Source: Neodiprion pinetum
Lineage: Eukaryota > Arthropoda > Insecta > Hymenoptera > Diprionidae
Length of the DNA stretch: 64,000 nucleotides
Assembly (NCBI RefSeq): GCF_021155775.2
Contig: NC_060233.1
Location: forward strand, 20,997,456-21,061,455
Reading direction: 5' to 3'
Positions 42,967 to 52,820 of the stretch are shown piece by piece. The notes under the pieces were generated by a model. It was not told the origin of the DNA. It saw only the letters and a program-made list of their open reading frames with translations, and ran no database searches. The translations under genes and the position numbers were made by a program. Position 1 is the stretch's first letter. Each line of letters starts with the position of its first letter.

Positions 42967-45900
42967 ATGTCCGATATAAATTTATTAAATCACACTAAAA
43001 AAATATTTCATTGGAAAGGTAAAAGAGTTAACGTAGCAAAGTATAAAAAAAATCTGAAACAGGTGGCATTGGCTAAAAAGTTAAATGAAAAACATGGCAA
43101 GTTTACGTCACCTAACCCTACTGTCAACGAAAATACTACTGTCATTGAAAATACAACTCTCAACGAAAATACTACCGACAACGAAGATACTACTGTCAAC
43201 GAAAATACTACGGACAACGTAAATGAAATTAACGTAAATACTGAGGAGGAATCAGACTATGATTATGGTCGTCGAATAGTCCACTTAAAAACCTTAGGTA
43301 AAAATATGTTTTGTAGTCATTGTGACTTTTTATTATCGCTGACAGATTTGGTTTCTGAAAAGCGTATTGGATTAGCATCAATTTTTTACCTAAAATGCAG
43401 GATGTGTAATAGAGTAACTGGTGCGTCTACTGACATTCAACATATAGTGTCGAATGGTAATAGTCATTATGATTCGAATACTCAACTCGTACTAGGTAGG
43501 TGTCAATAAAAAAGTTTTAATTAAAATAATTTTCTCAGTGTTAAATATGTATAGGAATTAATTTAATCAAAATTTATAAAATCTAAATTATTATATTATC
43601 AATTTTAGGTTCTATGAACAGTGGAGTAGGAAACACGCACACAAATAAAGTTTTGACCGCAATGGATATCCCAGAAGTGAATTGGAAGAGTTTTAAAACC
43701 CATGAAAATGAGGTAATTATAGGTGTTGAATGCATGGCCCAGGAGAGTTGTCTTGCTGCTGCTAAAGAAGAACGACGATTGACAATCGAAAATTTTGAAA
43801 AATTAAAAACTATGTTGTAAGTAATGGTCTCATATTGAAGTGTATAATTATAGAAATATTCAGAACAGTATTGAAATTTTTACAAGTTTTTAGAGATAAA
43901 ATTTACCAGATTGAAAATTATTAAACATACAACGATTATTGTTCAGATGTTTTTTAAAACGAAATTGTACAAAATATTAATTCAAATTGGAACTGTTAAT
44001 TTCCAAAAAATACAATTATAAATATTTTTTTTTAATTTGAATTCGTCTGTCGAAGGTTTAATTATTATACAATTTTTTGCATCCATTGTAAATATTAATA
44101 AATCATAAAATATTTTCAAATATGCTGCTATTGGTTGTTTCTTTTACATTCAGATCTCCTAACTGTCAAGAAGATTTCCTTTTTCCTTCCTCGAGTAAAA
44201 CTGACATTCAAAACAACAATATTCCTGATCATCATGTCGTACGCGTTGCAGTGTCTTTTGACATGGGATGGTTTACTAGAGGCACTGGAAGGACATATGA
44301 TAGCTTATCAGGGACAGCAGCTTTGATAGGATACTTTACAAAAAAAGTTATTGCATATGTGACATTAAACCGTAAATGCGGAAAATGTGATCGTGGTCAT
44401 TCACCCAGTGACCACGATTGTCGTATGAATTTCGTGGGCAGTGCTAAAGCCATGGAGCCTCATGCGGCTGTGCTTTTGACTAAAGATAATGCAATTTTAA
44501 AAGCCTGTAATATTGAAGTTGGCATATTTATCGCTGACAACGATAGCAGCTCAATTTGTGCTGTCAGAGCTGTAAGTGACCATGATGTCTTGAAACAGTC
44601 GGATAAAAACCACACGTGTAAAGGTCTTGTGGGAGAATTATTTAAAATTAGCAAAAATTTTAAAGAACTTACAAGCACTACTATTCAATACTTCAGAAAA
44701 TGCTTTAACTACTGTATTTCACAAAATGAAGGACATGTAATTAATATGACAAAAGCCATAAAAAATATACCTTATCATGCTTTTAATCATCATAATGACT
44801 GTGGGGACTGGTGTAGTTACAAATCAAATCCAGAAACTTATCAACACACAAATATTGGTGATGGTTTCAAAGATGGCAACTTATTCGAGGCCTTAAAAAA
44901 AATATTTGATAATCTAGCTAATAAATCTAGTCAGTATGTGAGCGGAGCATCCAGTAATCCTAATGAGAGTTTGAATGCAATGATTGTTAGTAAAGCTCCA
45001 AAAAGTCGGCTCTATAGTAAATCTGCTGCAGGAGATGGAAGAGTTGCTTGTGCAATAAATAAAAAAAATGTTGGAGAAAAGTATGTTAATGATTTAATAA
45101 GTAATTTAAATATGCCATCAGGGATACATCGTGACAAATTTTGTAAATACGTTGACTACTTCAATAAAAAAAAATACGACAATTCTGTGACGCGAGCTGC
45201 CAAGTCTAAAAGACTTGCATTAAAGAAAAGTAAAACAGCTTTGAAAAATAAAAATGAAGCCAAAGAAGGTACGACGTACAAAAGCAATATTGGACTACGT
45301 GATTTCATTCATGAAAGTATTCCTATTGTAACAATACAAGATTGCACGGATCCAATTTTTGTATTTTTTGATCTCGAGACAGGTAGTTTCTCAAAAAATT
45401 CAGATATTCTTCAAATTGCTGCGAAGCATGAGCAGTTCGAGTTTTCTGTTTATGTAAAGCCAACTCAAAAAATTTCTGAAGAAGCTAGTAAAGTCCACGG
45501 TTTACGGTTAATTCAGGGTAAACTTGAACTTCATGGTAAACCTGTTATACCATTGAGTTTGCCTGAAGCATTAGCTAGTTTTTATCAATTTTTAACCTCG
45601 TTTGGTCGGAAGTGCATTTTAACAGCTCACAATTGTACATTTGACTATCCTCGTTTGATGAATGCTCTAGACAAATGTTTTTTTAAACATCATTTCCAAA
45701 GTATTGTTTCAGGCTACTGTGATTCATTGCCTGTGATTAAAAAAAAAACTGGTAAAACTAAGAAAGGTGAAAATAAATTAGAAAATCTTGCCAAAGAATT
45801 AGAGATAAATAATGAAAAAGCGCATGATGCTCTTTACGATGTTGTGATGCTGGATGCAGTTATAAAAAAATTAGGTATTACTTCAAATGATTTAATTGCC

Positions 45901-46188
45901 AGTTTCTTTAATTGGCATGATGCATGCAATAAAATATCATTTTCTGAAAATTTGCCTGAAGCTTTGAAACATCTTGAATTATTGAGAGATTGTGTATCAG
46001 CAGGTATGAGGAAAAAAATGGTTGCTGCAAATGTGACTTACGAACTGCTTGAAGATGCTTACAAAATAAATAAATATGCTGGTCTAGTACAAATTTTAGG
46101 TAAAGATGAAAATGGTGCAGTAAAAGTTACCAAAGCTAAAAAAATTTTGGATAAAATTTTTAATTACTTTGAAAGTAAAAAAAATTAA
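42967..46188 (+). CDS. Three-exon transposase fused to DEDDh exonuclease (predicted 923 aa)
   Basis: Exons 42967-43495, 43609-43816 and 44154-46188, joined at GTAGGT/TTTTAG and GTAAGT/TTCAG sites; total 2772 nt, in frame. Exon 1: basic N-terminus, six xNENTT repeats (52-84), a C-x2-C/C-x2-C zinc ribbon (C116, C119, C144, C147). Exon 1-2 junction reads VLGSMNSGVG, typical of this transposase family. Exon 3: catalytic core with D282 (SFDMGWFTRG), D376 or D374 (IADNDSSS), H/C zinc cluster (HHNDCGDWC), E517 (NPNESLNAM). C-terminal DnaQ-like exonuclease: D652/E654 (FFDLETG), D743 (AHNCTFDYP), H803/D808 (AHDALYD), all five DEDDh residues. Acts on transposon ends in the nucleus (family role); the exonuclease may trim or process DNA ends (inference). 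Confidence 0.85.
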
Positions 46189-46245
46189 ATTAAGAAATGT
46201 TTTATTTGGAAGTTAACTATCATTATACTATGTATTTTATGATAT

Positions 46246-46534
46246 TGTAACGTTTTTAGGCGTTACGTTAATAAAATATGGATCCGCGAGTTTACTTATT
46301 ATCGAATCAAAAGAAATCAAGAGCGTGAACAAAAATATCGTGATAAATGCTTTTAATGCAAGATATGTGTTTCTCGTTTAAAGTCTGAAACAAGACTGTT
46401 TTTACAATAATATCGGTTGGCGCAGCAACCTTATTCTTTTTAAAGACATAAGAGGTTTATAAACGTCTTTTATCTATGCTGACTACTAGATCATTAAAGA
46501 GGGGGCAAAACGGGTGATTTAACCCTTTGTAACA
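46246..46534 (-). repeat. 3' LTR of the kinase-Gypsy element
   Basis: Plus-strand TGTAACGTTTTTAGG...CTTTGTAACA, 289 bp. Confidence 0.92.
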
Positions 46535-47996
46535 CTACTTCCCCCCGAGGAAAAGAGTCGTCCCGACTCGGGAAAGATACAACAATTATAAAAATAGTCT
46601 AGTAGTCAGTGCTCAAAGGTGAGTTGGAGCTGTGGCTCTAAAAATTTAAGAACTCCCTTTTTTACTATCTGGCATTTGCCCACAGTCTTAAGGTAAACCA
46701 CAGAAAACCTTGAGCAGATAGTTGAGCGTTAAATAATCTCAAAAATTTATGTGCCATGTTTTATAAAGGTTAGTGTTATTAAGTGTTATGTGGCTTCATA
46801 AATTCAAAGTTATCCGCAACGGCCCAGATTGATGTCGGGAAGAAATTCAATCTTCTTCATGGAGGATCCCTTCGAAACAGGTTCGGATGAAAACATCGAA
46901 CCGGGAACCGACAATTCCAGGACCAAATAAGACGAAAACAGACTTCTCTTCATATGAAATAAGGAAATCGTGGGGTGACTTCTTTAGGAATAGTTCACCC
47001 TAGAGTTTTGAAAGGACAAATGTGAGTGATGGTATAACAATTCAAATTCACTAAGTGAATTTGGGAGAATACTTGAATAAAATGAATTGAACATGTATTC
47101 AAAAGAAAAGAAACGATCTTATCTGAATTATTTCTGCGTCCTTCTTCAAAATAAAACCACCAGTCATCCTCAGGAATCGGGGAAAAATTGGAAGGAAAAG
47201 GCTGTGTCAAGTAACCTGAAAAAGTACTCACAAAAACTGACGCTTAAGGTTGATAAAATGTGAAAATCAAGCAATCGCTCATCGACCTCGAAAAATAATC
47301 GTGGCTCTTTTCACATTATTAAACCAAAGCCTATCCGACACAAAACTCGATTCCAGAGAAGAAGTTTCTAGAAAGAAACAATCGAAGAAAACAAATTTCA
47401 AATTGATTAGCAACTCAGAAATGACAACCCATTATCAAGCCTCCGCAGTAAGAAGAACCATGTCGAAAACCCACAACCCAGTAAACGCGGGAATATGAGC
47501 CCAAACCCTTGACCCCGCCAATTTTAAAAACTTGTCAGAAGAACAACCAGAAAGCGAACTCCAGAATTCATAGAAAAAGTTTCCCTGTGGGCCCCTCGAC
47601 CCTCGAATCGAAGAAGGAAAAACTGGTCCTCTGTGCACGTCATGCTGCACCCGCAGGTAAATGAAAAAACAAACACAAGAAACAACCCCTTATTTAAATA
47701 GAAATTTAAATTGAACTTTTTTTTTATTGTGAAAATTCCAGTCCCGAACATCCGCGAGGCGAAGCCGACCCCCACGCAACCCCTCCGAAGGACAACACTT
47801 CCTGCACCGTCTGCAAAGACAGTCCCATCCTCATTGAAAAACCGACGGAAGGCCGCCCCGAACGCGAAGCCGCAAAGATTGAATTGAAAACAATCACCAA
47901 AACCGCACACCACTTCCAAATTATTTAGTTTTCCTTCTACTGTTCAAATATTCTTGAAAATGCAAATAAAATGAAATTAAATTGGAAGGTTTGACT
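46535..47996 (-). other. 3' non-coding region of the kinase-Gypsy element
   Basis: About 1.46 kb with no ORF I can support on either strand; the 131-codon minus-strand frame at 47524-47919 is Phe/Gly-rich and matches no family I know. The polypurine tract is at 46537-46548. Confidence 0.5.
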
Positions 47997-48670
47997 TTAT
48001 CCGTGTGTCATTGCAAAACAGAAGCTAGAATAAACTTGATCGGCTGCAGATTCTGCATTGATAACCAAAACAGGAGCCGATAAAGAAGAAAAGGTTTGTT
48101 TTACTAGCCAATCTTCATGAACCTCATGAATAGTTCTGAGTAGCTCTAAAGAAATACTCGATTCTTCCTCACGAGAACGGGAACTAACTCGAGCAAGAGA
48201 AGTTTCTGGGGAAACTCGCAAATAAACAATCAAATCTACTCTGAGCTCAGACGAGCGAATGAGAAGATCAAAATTTTTTGTCAATAAATGAGATTCGAAG
48301 TCGCGAAAATTACCTAACCTTCGTCGAGCTTCTACAAAACAATTGCTACTGAATATCGATCTTTCCATCACCTTTACAGGTAATGAAGCCGTCTGCAGAT
48401 GTCTATCTAACATAACCATTTGAGCGAAATGCTGAAAATAATAGCAATAACGATCTGGGTTCTGATACATCAAATCTAAAAGATTAATTCCGGCTACATT
48501 TCGATATTCTTCAAGAGGTTCTAAAAGTGTACAGACCTGGCGATCTGCTAAAAACCTCTTGGTGAAAGTTGTTTTTCCGCATCCGATATTTCCTTCTATA
48601 ATAATCGTAAGCGGTCGAGTTTTACTCAAATGAATTCCGAAAGGTAAATTCTTCTCCCAATCGATGACCG
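47997..48670 (-). CDS. Deoxynucleoside kinase carried by the Gypsy element
   Basis: The minus-strand frame opens after a TGA near 48690 and runs without interruption to TAA at 47997. Counting from the TTG codon at 48629: P-loop EGNIGCGKTT (residues 12-21), EPLEEYRN (37-44; substrate-binding Glu), MYQNPDRYCYYFQ (Gln 66), ERSIFS (89-94), VDLIVYLRVSPE (131-142) and the Arg-rich lid SRSREEESS (150-158), then EVHEDWLV. These are the signature blocks of insect dNK/TK2-type kinases, which phosphorylate deoxynucleosides to monophosphates. Length (about 210-220 aa) is slightly shorter than insect dNK. No ATG is in frame at the start; a splice acceptor (CTTCTTTACAG, minus, ending at 48672) suggests expression from a spliced RNA. 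No introns or poly-A tract remain. Confidence 0.9.
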
Positions 48671-48690
48671 ACTGTAAAGAAGGTCAAGTC
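48662..48690 (-). promoter_or_regulatory. Candidate 3' splice site for the kinase exon
   Basis: The minus strand reads a pyrimidine-rich stretch then TTTACAG, with exon start at 48671. The exon then reads in the kinase frame. It lies about 30 bp after the integrase stop (48702), as expected for a third ORF expressed from a subgenomic RNA. Confidence 0.45.
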
Positions 48691-48701
48691 GATCACAGTC
48701 G

Positions 48702-50438
48702 TCAAGGGTGCTCATTTGAAGATCTAACCCCAAAGGATGTCCCTGGTCTTGGAGAGATTGTTCCAGGTTGATCCTCTTCAAAAGGAGCAAGACGATCCAA
48801 GTGAACCACTTTCTGACGCGAATGAGGAGATCTTCGGATTCTATAAACAACATCATTTATCCGGTTAACCGCTAAGTAAGGGCCTTCCCAATTTCTTTGT
48901 AGCTTTGGACATCGTCCTTTCTGTCTTCGAGGTTGAAAAAGCCAAACAGAATCTCCAGGATCAAATTTTAAATCTCTGGCTCGAATATCATAACGAGTTT
49001 TTAATTTATCTGAAGCCATCGAAATTCTATTCCTAGCAAAGTGATGAATTTCTTCTAAACGTTGTTGTAATAAAAAGGCATAATCTGTTTGATGTTGTCT
49101 TTGCACAGGAACAGGGCCTTTCTCTAAATCTGACGGAAGTCGAAGATTTCTTCCAGTAAGCATGAGGGCTGGCGTCTGCTTCGTCGTCTCATGAATCGCA
49201 GATCTGTAAGATAGGAGGAAGAAAGGGATCCAGGAGTCCCAGTCTCTCTGATTCTGTTCTACGAAGGACGACAAATATTGTAGCAAAGTCCGATTCAGAC
49301 GCTCTATCATGCCGTCAGATTGCGGATGCAAAGGAGTTGTACGAGTTTTTCTAACCCCTAAAATCTGAGTAACCTCTTTCATTAAAGTTGACTCAAAATT
49401 TCAGCCTTGATCAGTATGAAGTTCTAGAGGAACTCCGTGTCTACAAATAAATTCTTTAACGAAAGCCTGTGCTACAGTAGAGGCTTCTTGATCAGCGAGA
49501 GGAACCACTTCAGGCCACTTAGTAAAATAATCAGCAATAACCAAAGCATATTTATTTCCAGAATGGGTTATCGGGAGAGGTCCGAGAATATCCATTGCTA
49601 TCCTTTCAAATGGAGCTCCCACGTTGTAAATCTGAAGAGAGCTCTGTCCCTTTGCTCGAGGTCCTTTCTTTGCCGTGCAGATTCGACATCTTCGACACCA
49701 ATCTTCAACGTCCATCCGGCAACGGGGCCAAAAGTAGAAGTTGCGAATTCTGCCCAGAGTTTTATTTGACGCGAAGTGTCCGCCTGCAGGAGAATCATGA
49801 TAAAGAGCAAGAATCTCTGGAACTCGTGACCTGGGAACCAAAAGTTGCCATCTGATTTCTTTCAAGTCTGCAGATTCCCATTTTCGGTATAAAATTCCAT
49901 CAATTAAAAGAATAGAGTCCCATTGAGCCCAATAAATTTTCAAATCTGGCTCGACTAAAGATATATCCTGCCAGTCCGGGCGAGTTTCTGCTTCTTTCCA
50001 AGACTTCACTTGATTCAAAGTGTCGTCCTCTTGTTGCGATTTTCTCCATTCTTCCTGGTTATTTTCGAAAGAAATCTTCCGGATTATAAGAGAGGGGTCA
50101 CGATTTTTCTCTAATCGTGCACACTGTTTACACTCTGGCATTTCCTCGCAGGGTCTTCGAGAGAGAGCATCGGCGTTTCCATGATGAATTCCTGCTCGAT
50201 GACGAATATCAAAATCGTACTGACCGAGCCTTTCTAACCATCTAGCTACCTGACCTTCGGGAGATTTAAACGAAAGTAGCCACCTGAGAGAAGCATGATC
50301 TGTACGTATCAAAAATTTCCTGCCGTACAAATAATGGTGAAAATGTACTACGGTCTTAACAACAGCTAAAAGCTCTCTACGAGTGACACAATAATTCCTC
50401 TCAGTTTTACTTAAAACTCTGCTGAAATAGCTTATCAC
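48702..50438 (-). pseudogene. RNase H and integrase of the kinase-Gypsy element
   Basis: The minus strand reads ISYFSRVLSKTERNYCVTRR and FLIRTDHASLRWLL (RNase H), NADALSRRP, an HHCC zinc region (DSPAGGHFASNKT, CRICTAKKG), and the catalytic core with D in AMDILGPL, D in LHTDQG and E in DGMIERLN. A TGA at about 49383-49401 follows LHTDQG, probably from CGA (Arg). The C-terminus has NWEGPYLAVNRI and ends at 48702. A single-base shift near 50430 separates it from the RT ORF. Confidence 0.85.
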
Positions 50439-51704
50439 TCTCTTGACCTCCCTGAATTTGTGACAGAACCCCGCCTATTCCTGAAAGAGATGCATCCGTA
50501 TCTAAAATAAAAGGAATTTCGACCTCTGGATAAGCTAAAATCGGCGAAGAAATAAGATTTTCCTTTAATTTCTTGAAAGCCTCTTTGCATTCCGGGGTCC
50601 AGTCAAAAGGAATCTTGATTCCGGTCAAATGATGGAGAGGTTTAGCTATACTAGCGAAACCTTTTACAAATCTTCTGTCATACGTACAAAGGCCTAAAAA
50701 GCTTTGAACTTGTTCTTTATTCTTAGGTGTCGGCCAAGAAGAAACCTTCTCTATTTTGGATGGGTCGGTCTTCACACCTTGTGCTGAAACGATATGTCCG
50801 AGGAAGCCTACTTCTTTCTGGAACAGATGGCATTTTTTCGGGCTCATTTTCAGACCTGTTTGCTTTAGCCTAGCGAAAACTTGTCTGAGATTTTGAACTT
50901 CTTCTTCAAAGTTCTTGCCAAAAACGATTATATCGTCTGAATAAACGAGGCATATTTTGCCAGTGAGCCCATGGAGAACAGCCTCCATCATTCGTTCAAA
51001 GGTAGCCGGGGCATTACTCAAACCAAACGGCATAACCTTGAACTGCCATAATCCTCCTAAACCCGTAACAAAAGCTGTTTTTTCTTTATCTAGAGGATCC
51101 ATTTCGACCTGCCAGTATCCGCTCTGAAGATCTATGGTGCTGAACCAAGTTGCACCAGCTATCAGGTCGAGTGTCTCGTCGATTCTGGGTAGAGGGTAAG
51201 AATCTTTCTTCGTTATATCGTTCAGCTTCCTGTAATCGATACAAAATCGTTTGGATACGTCCTTTTTGTTAACAAGGACGATTGGTGAGGCCCAGGGACT
51301 AGACGATGGCTCAATCACATCGTTCGCTAACATGTCTTCCACAAGCTTCTTCACCTCTTCTCGGGCGTTGAGAGCGAGTCTTCGAGGAGCTTGTTTAATT
51401 GGTGAACTCTCTCCGACATCGATCTTGTGTTTGACAGAAGTACATCGGCCCTTATCACCACTATCTTTAGCAAAAGAATCTATAAATTCTAGCAAAAGAG
51501 ATTTAAACGATTCTTCCTGAGCTGAATTTAACGAAATCGAAGATTTCTCAACAAGGCTCTGTAAATGTAAAGGAAAATGTTGTTGCAAATCATCCTTCGG
51601 AAGTTCTATTTCTTGAATTCTAGGAGGAGTCCAATAAATTCCATTCCTATTTGTACAAAGAGTTATTTCGCGATTGTTTGAAGCTAGTGAATTTCTCTTA
51701 CAAT
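50407..51704 (-). pseudogene. Reverse transcriptase of the kinase-Gypsy element
   Basis: The minus strand opens at the foldback border with HCKRNSLASNNREITL and continues through the RT core: VKHKIDVGESSPIKQAPRRL, SSPWASPIVLVNKKD, RFCIDYRKLNDITKKDSYPL, STIDLQSGYWQVEMD, QFKVMPFGLSNAPATFERMM, LVYSDDIIVFG (YSDD), then the connection region and the first RNase H motif (ILDTDASLSGIGGVL). All catalytic Asp residues are present. The ORF ends with an out-of-frame tail after QIQGGQE. Confidence 0.88.
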
Positions 51705-52346
51705 GGGAGTGTCAAACTTGGGAATCACAGATTTCCATCACTTTTATATATATTGTAGGGCAGGGTCCCCTCAATAAATATATAAAGCGGCAAGACGCCA
51801 TTCGTTTTTATTATTGAGAAATTTCAACTCAAAGTTCTATATGTGACTTAAGTAGAAGGAACCTTTTTACCGGTTGCAGCAATAGTTCCGTGGCGTAGCG
51901 GTAACGCTCTTGCTTACTGAGGGACCGAACGGCTGTTCAAGTTCCGTTAGAGTTACTTTTTTTTTTTTTTTTTTATAAATTATTTAATACAAAAATAAAT
52001 AATCAATAATTAATATTTCTATAAATTATTTTTTTATTTTTAAGTTAGGAAAAAATACAAAAAATGATAAAAATAGGATTTGTAATAATTATAATAACAA
52101 AGTAATCAATATTATCAAAAATAAAGTCGCTCAGTAAGCAAGAGCGTTACCGCTACGCCACGGAACTATTGCTGCAACCGGTAAAAAGGTTCCTTCTACT
52201 TAAGTTACATATAGAACTTTGAGTTGAAATTTCTCAATAATAAAAACGAATGGTGTCTTGCCGCTTTATATATTTATTGAGGGGACCGTGCCCTACAATA
52301 TATATAAAAGTGATGGAAATCTGTGATTCCCAAGTTTGACACTCCC
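51705..52346. repeat. Foldback (inverted duplication) with a tRNA-like core inside pol
   Basis: Arms 51705-51921 and 52130-52346 (217 bp each) are near-perfect inverted copies with a 208-bp AT-rich loop. The outer ~48 bp of the arms (GGAGTGTCAAACTTGGGAAT...) are the Gypsy's own protease-end sequence, so host sequence was duplicated in inverted form along with the insert, which starts TGTAGGGC and ends GCCCTACA. It separates protease from RT. No clear target duplication. Confidence 0.85.
51885..51957 (+). ncRNA. tRNA-derived (SINE-like) segment
   Basis: A box A-like TGGCGTAGCGGTAACGC and, about 40 bases later, a box B-like GTTCAAGTTCC, followed by a T-run at about 51957-51974 that could end Pol III transcription. 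Folding as a complete tRNA is poor (the acceptor ends do not pair well), so this is tRNA-like rather than a tRNA gene. The inverted arm (52130-52180) repeats only box A. Confidence 0.5.
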
Positions 52347-52820
52347 CTTGTTAGTCGAGATAATACAGTTATGAGCTGTAAGAAAGTCTATTCCCAAAAT
52401 ACCTTCATCCTCTATATCCGCTATAAAAACCTTATGTGGAGAGTCGATACACCCAAAAAGGTTAATTTGGACAGTAGCCTGTCTCAAAACCGGGGTCATC
52501 TCTCCAGTGGCTGTTCGCAGAGAAAAAGAGGGAACAATCAGGTCATCGGATTTAAAGAGATCCGATCGAACTACGGTTACTTCCGCGCCCGTGTCTATTA
52601 CCCACAGACAATCGACGCCATTAACAGTACCACGCGCGTAAAGACCAGACTGTCGTAGACTTCTAATTAAAAACTGTTCTCTAAGAGGGCTTTCACTTCT
52701 AACAATCTGCGATGATTTTCGCCCTGACAAATCATCTGGAATTAGTTTTTTGGGTGAGTTTCTGTTGAAGAACTCGATTGAGGATTTGCTTCCCCTATTT
52801 CTATATTTTTCTTCCGCCAA
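52293..52820 (-). pseudogene. Protease of the kinase-Gypsy element
   Basis: The minus strand encodes NSPKKLIPDDLSGRKSSQIV then LWVIDTGAEVTVVRSDLF (DTG active site), LRTATGEMTPVLRQATV and DEGILGIDFLTAHNCII, a complete retropepsin. It is in the -1 frame relative to gag. The last residues (GNHRFPSLLYIL) read into the foldback, so the natural link to RT is lost. Confidence 0.85.
52742..52751 (-). promoter_or_regulatory. -1 ribosomal frameshift site between gag and protease
   Basis: The minus strand has the heptamer A AAA AAC (plus 52745-52751) in gag frame, followed directly by the gag stop TAA (52742-52744). Slipping one base back enters the protease frame (KKLIPDDL). This matches the X XXY YYZ rule. 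Confidence 0.75.

Noticed and set aside
44122..44153. ATG at 44122 as the start of the transposase
   Set aside because: It lies in a pyrimidine-rich intron end; the TTCAG acceptor at 44153 and two upstream exons with matching phases give a better gene model.
47524..47919. Possible env-like ORF after the kinase
   Set aside because: No signal peptide, fusion motif or transmembrane pattern typical of env; composition looks accidental.
47997..48670. Kinase as an independent host retrogene inserted in the element
   Set aside because: No poly-A tail, no target duplication, and its start falls right after the integrase stop with a splice acceptor; capture as a third ORF fits better, though comparison with other copies is decisive.
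51885..51957. Functional tRNA gene
   Set aside because: Box A and box B are present but the acceptor ends do not pair convincingly; treated as a SINE-like tRNA derivative.
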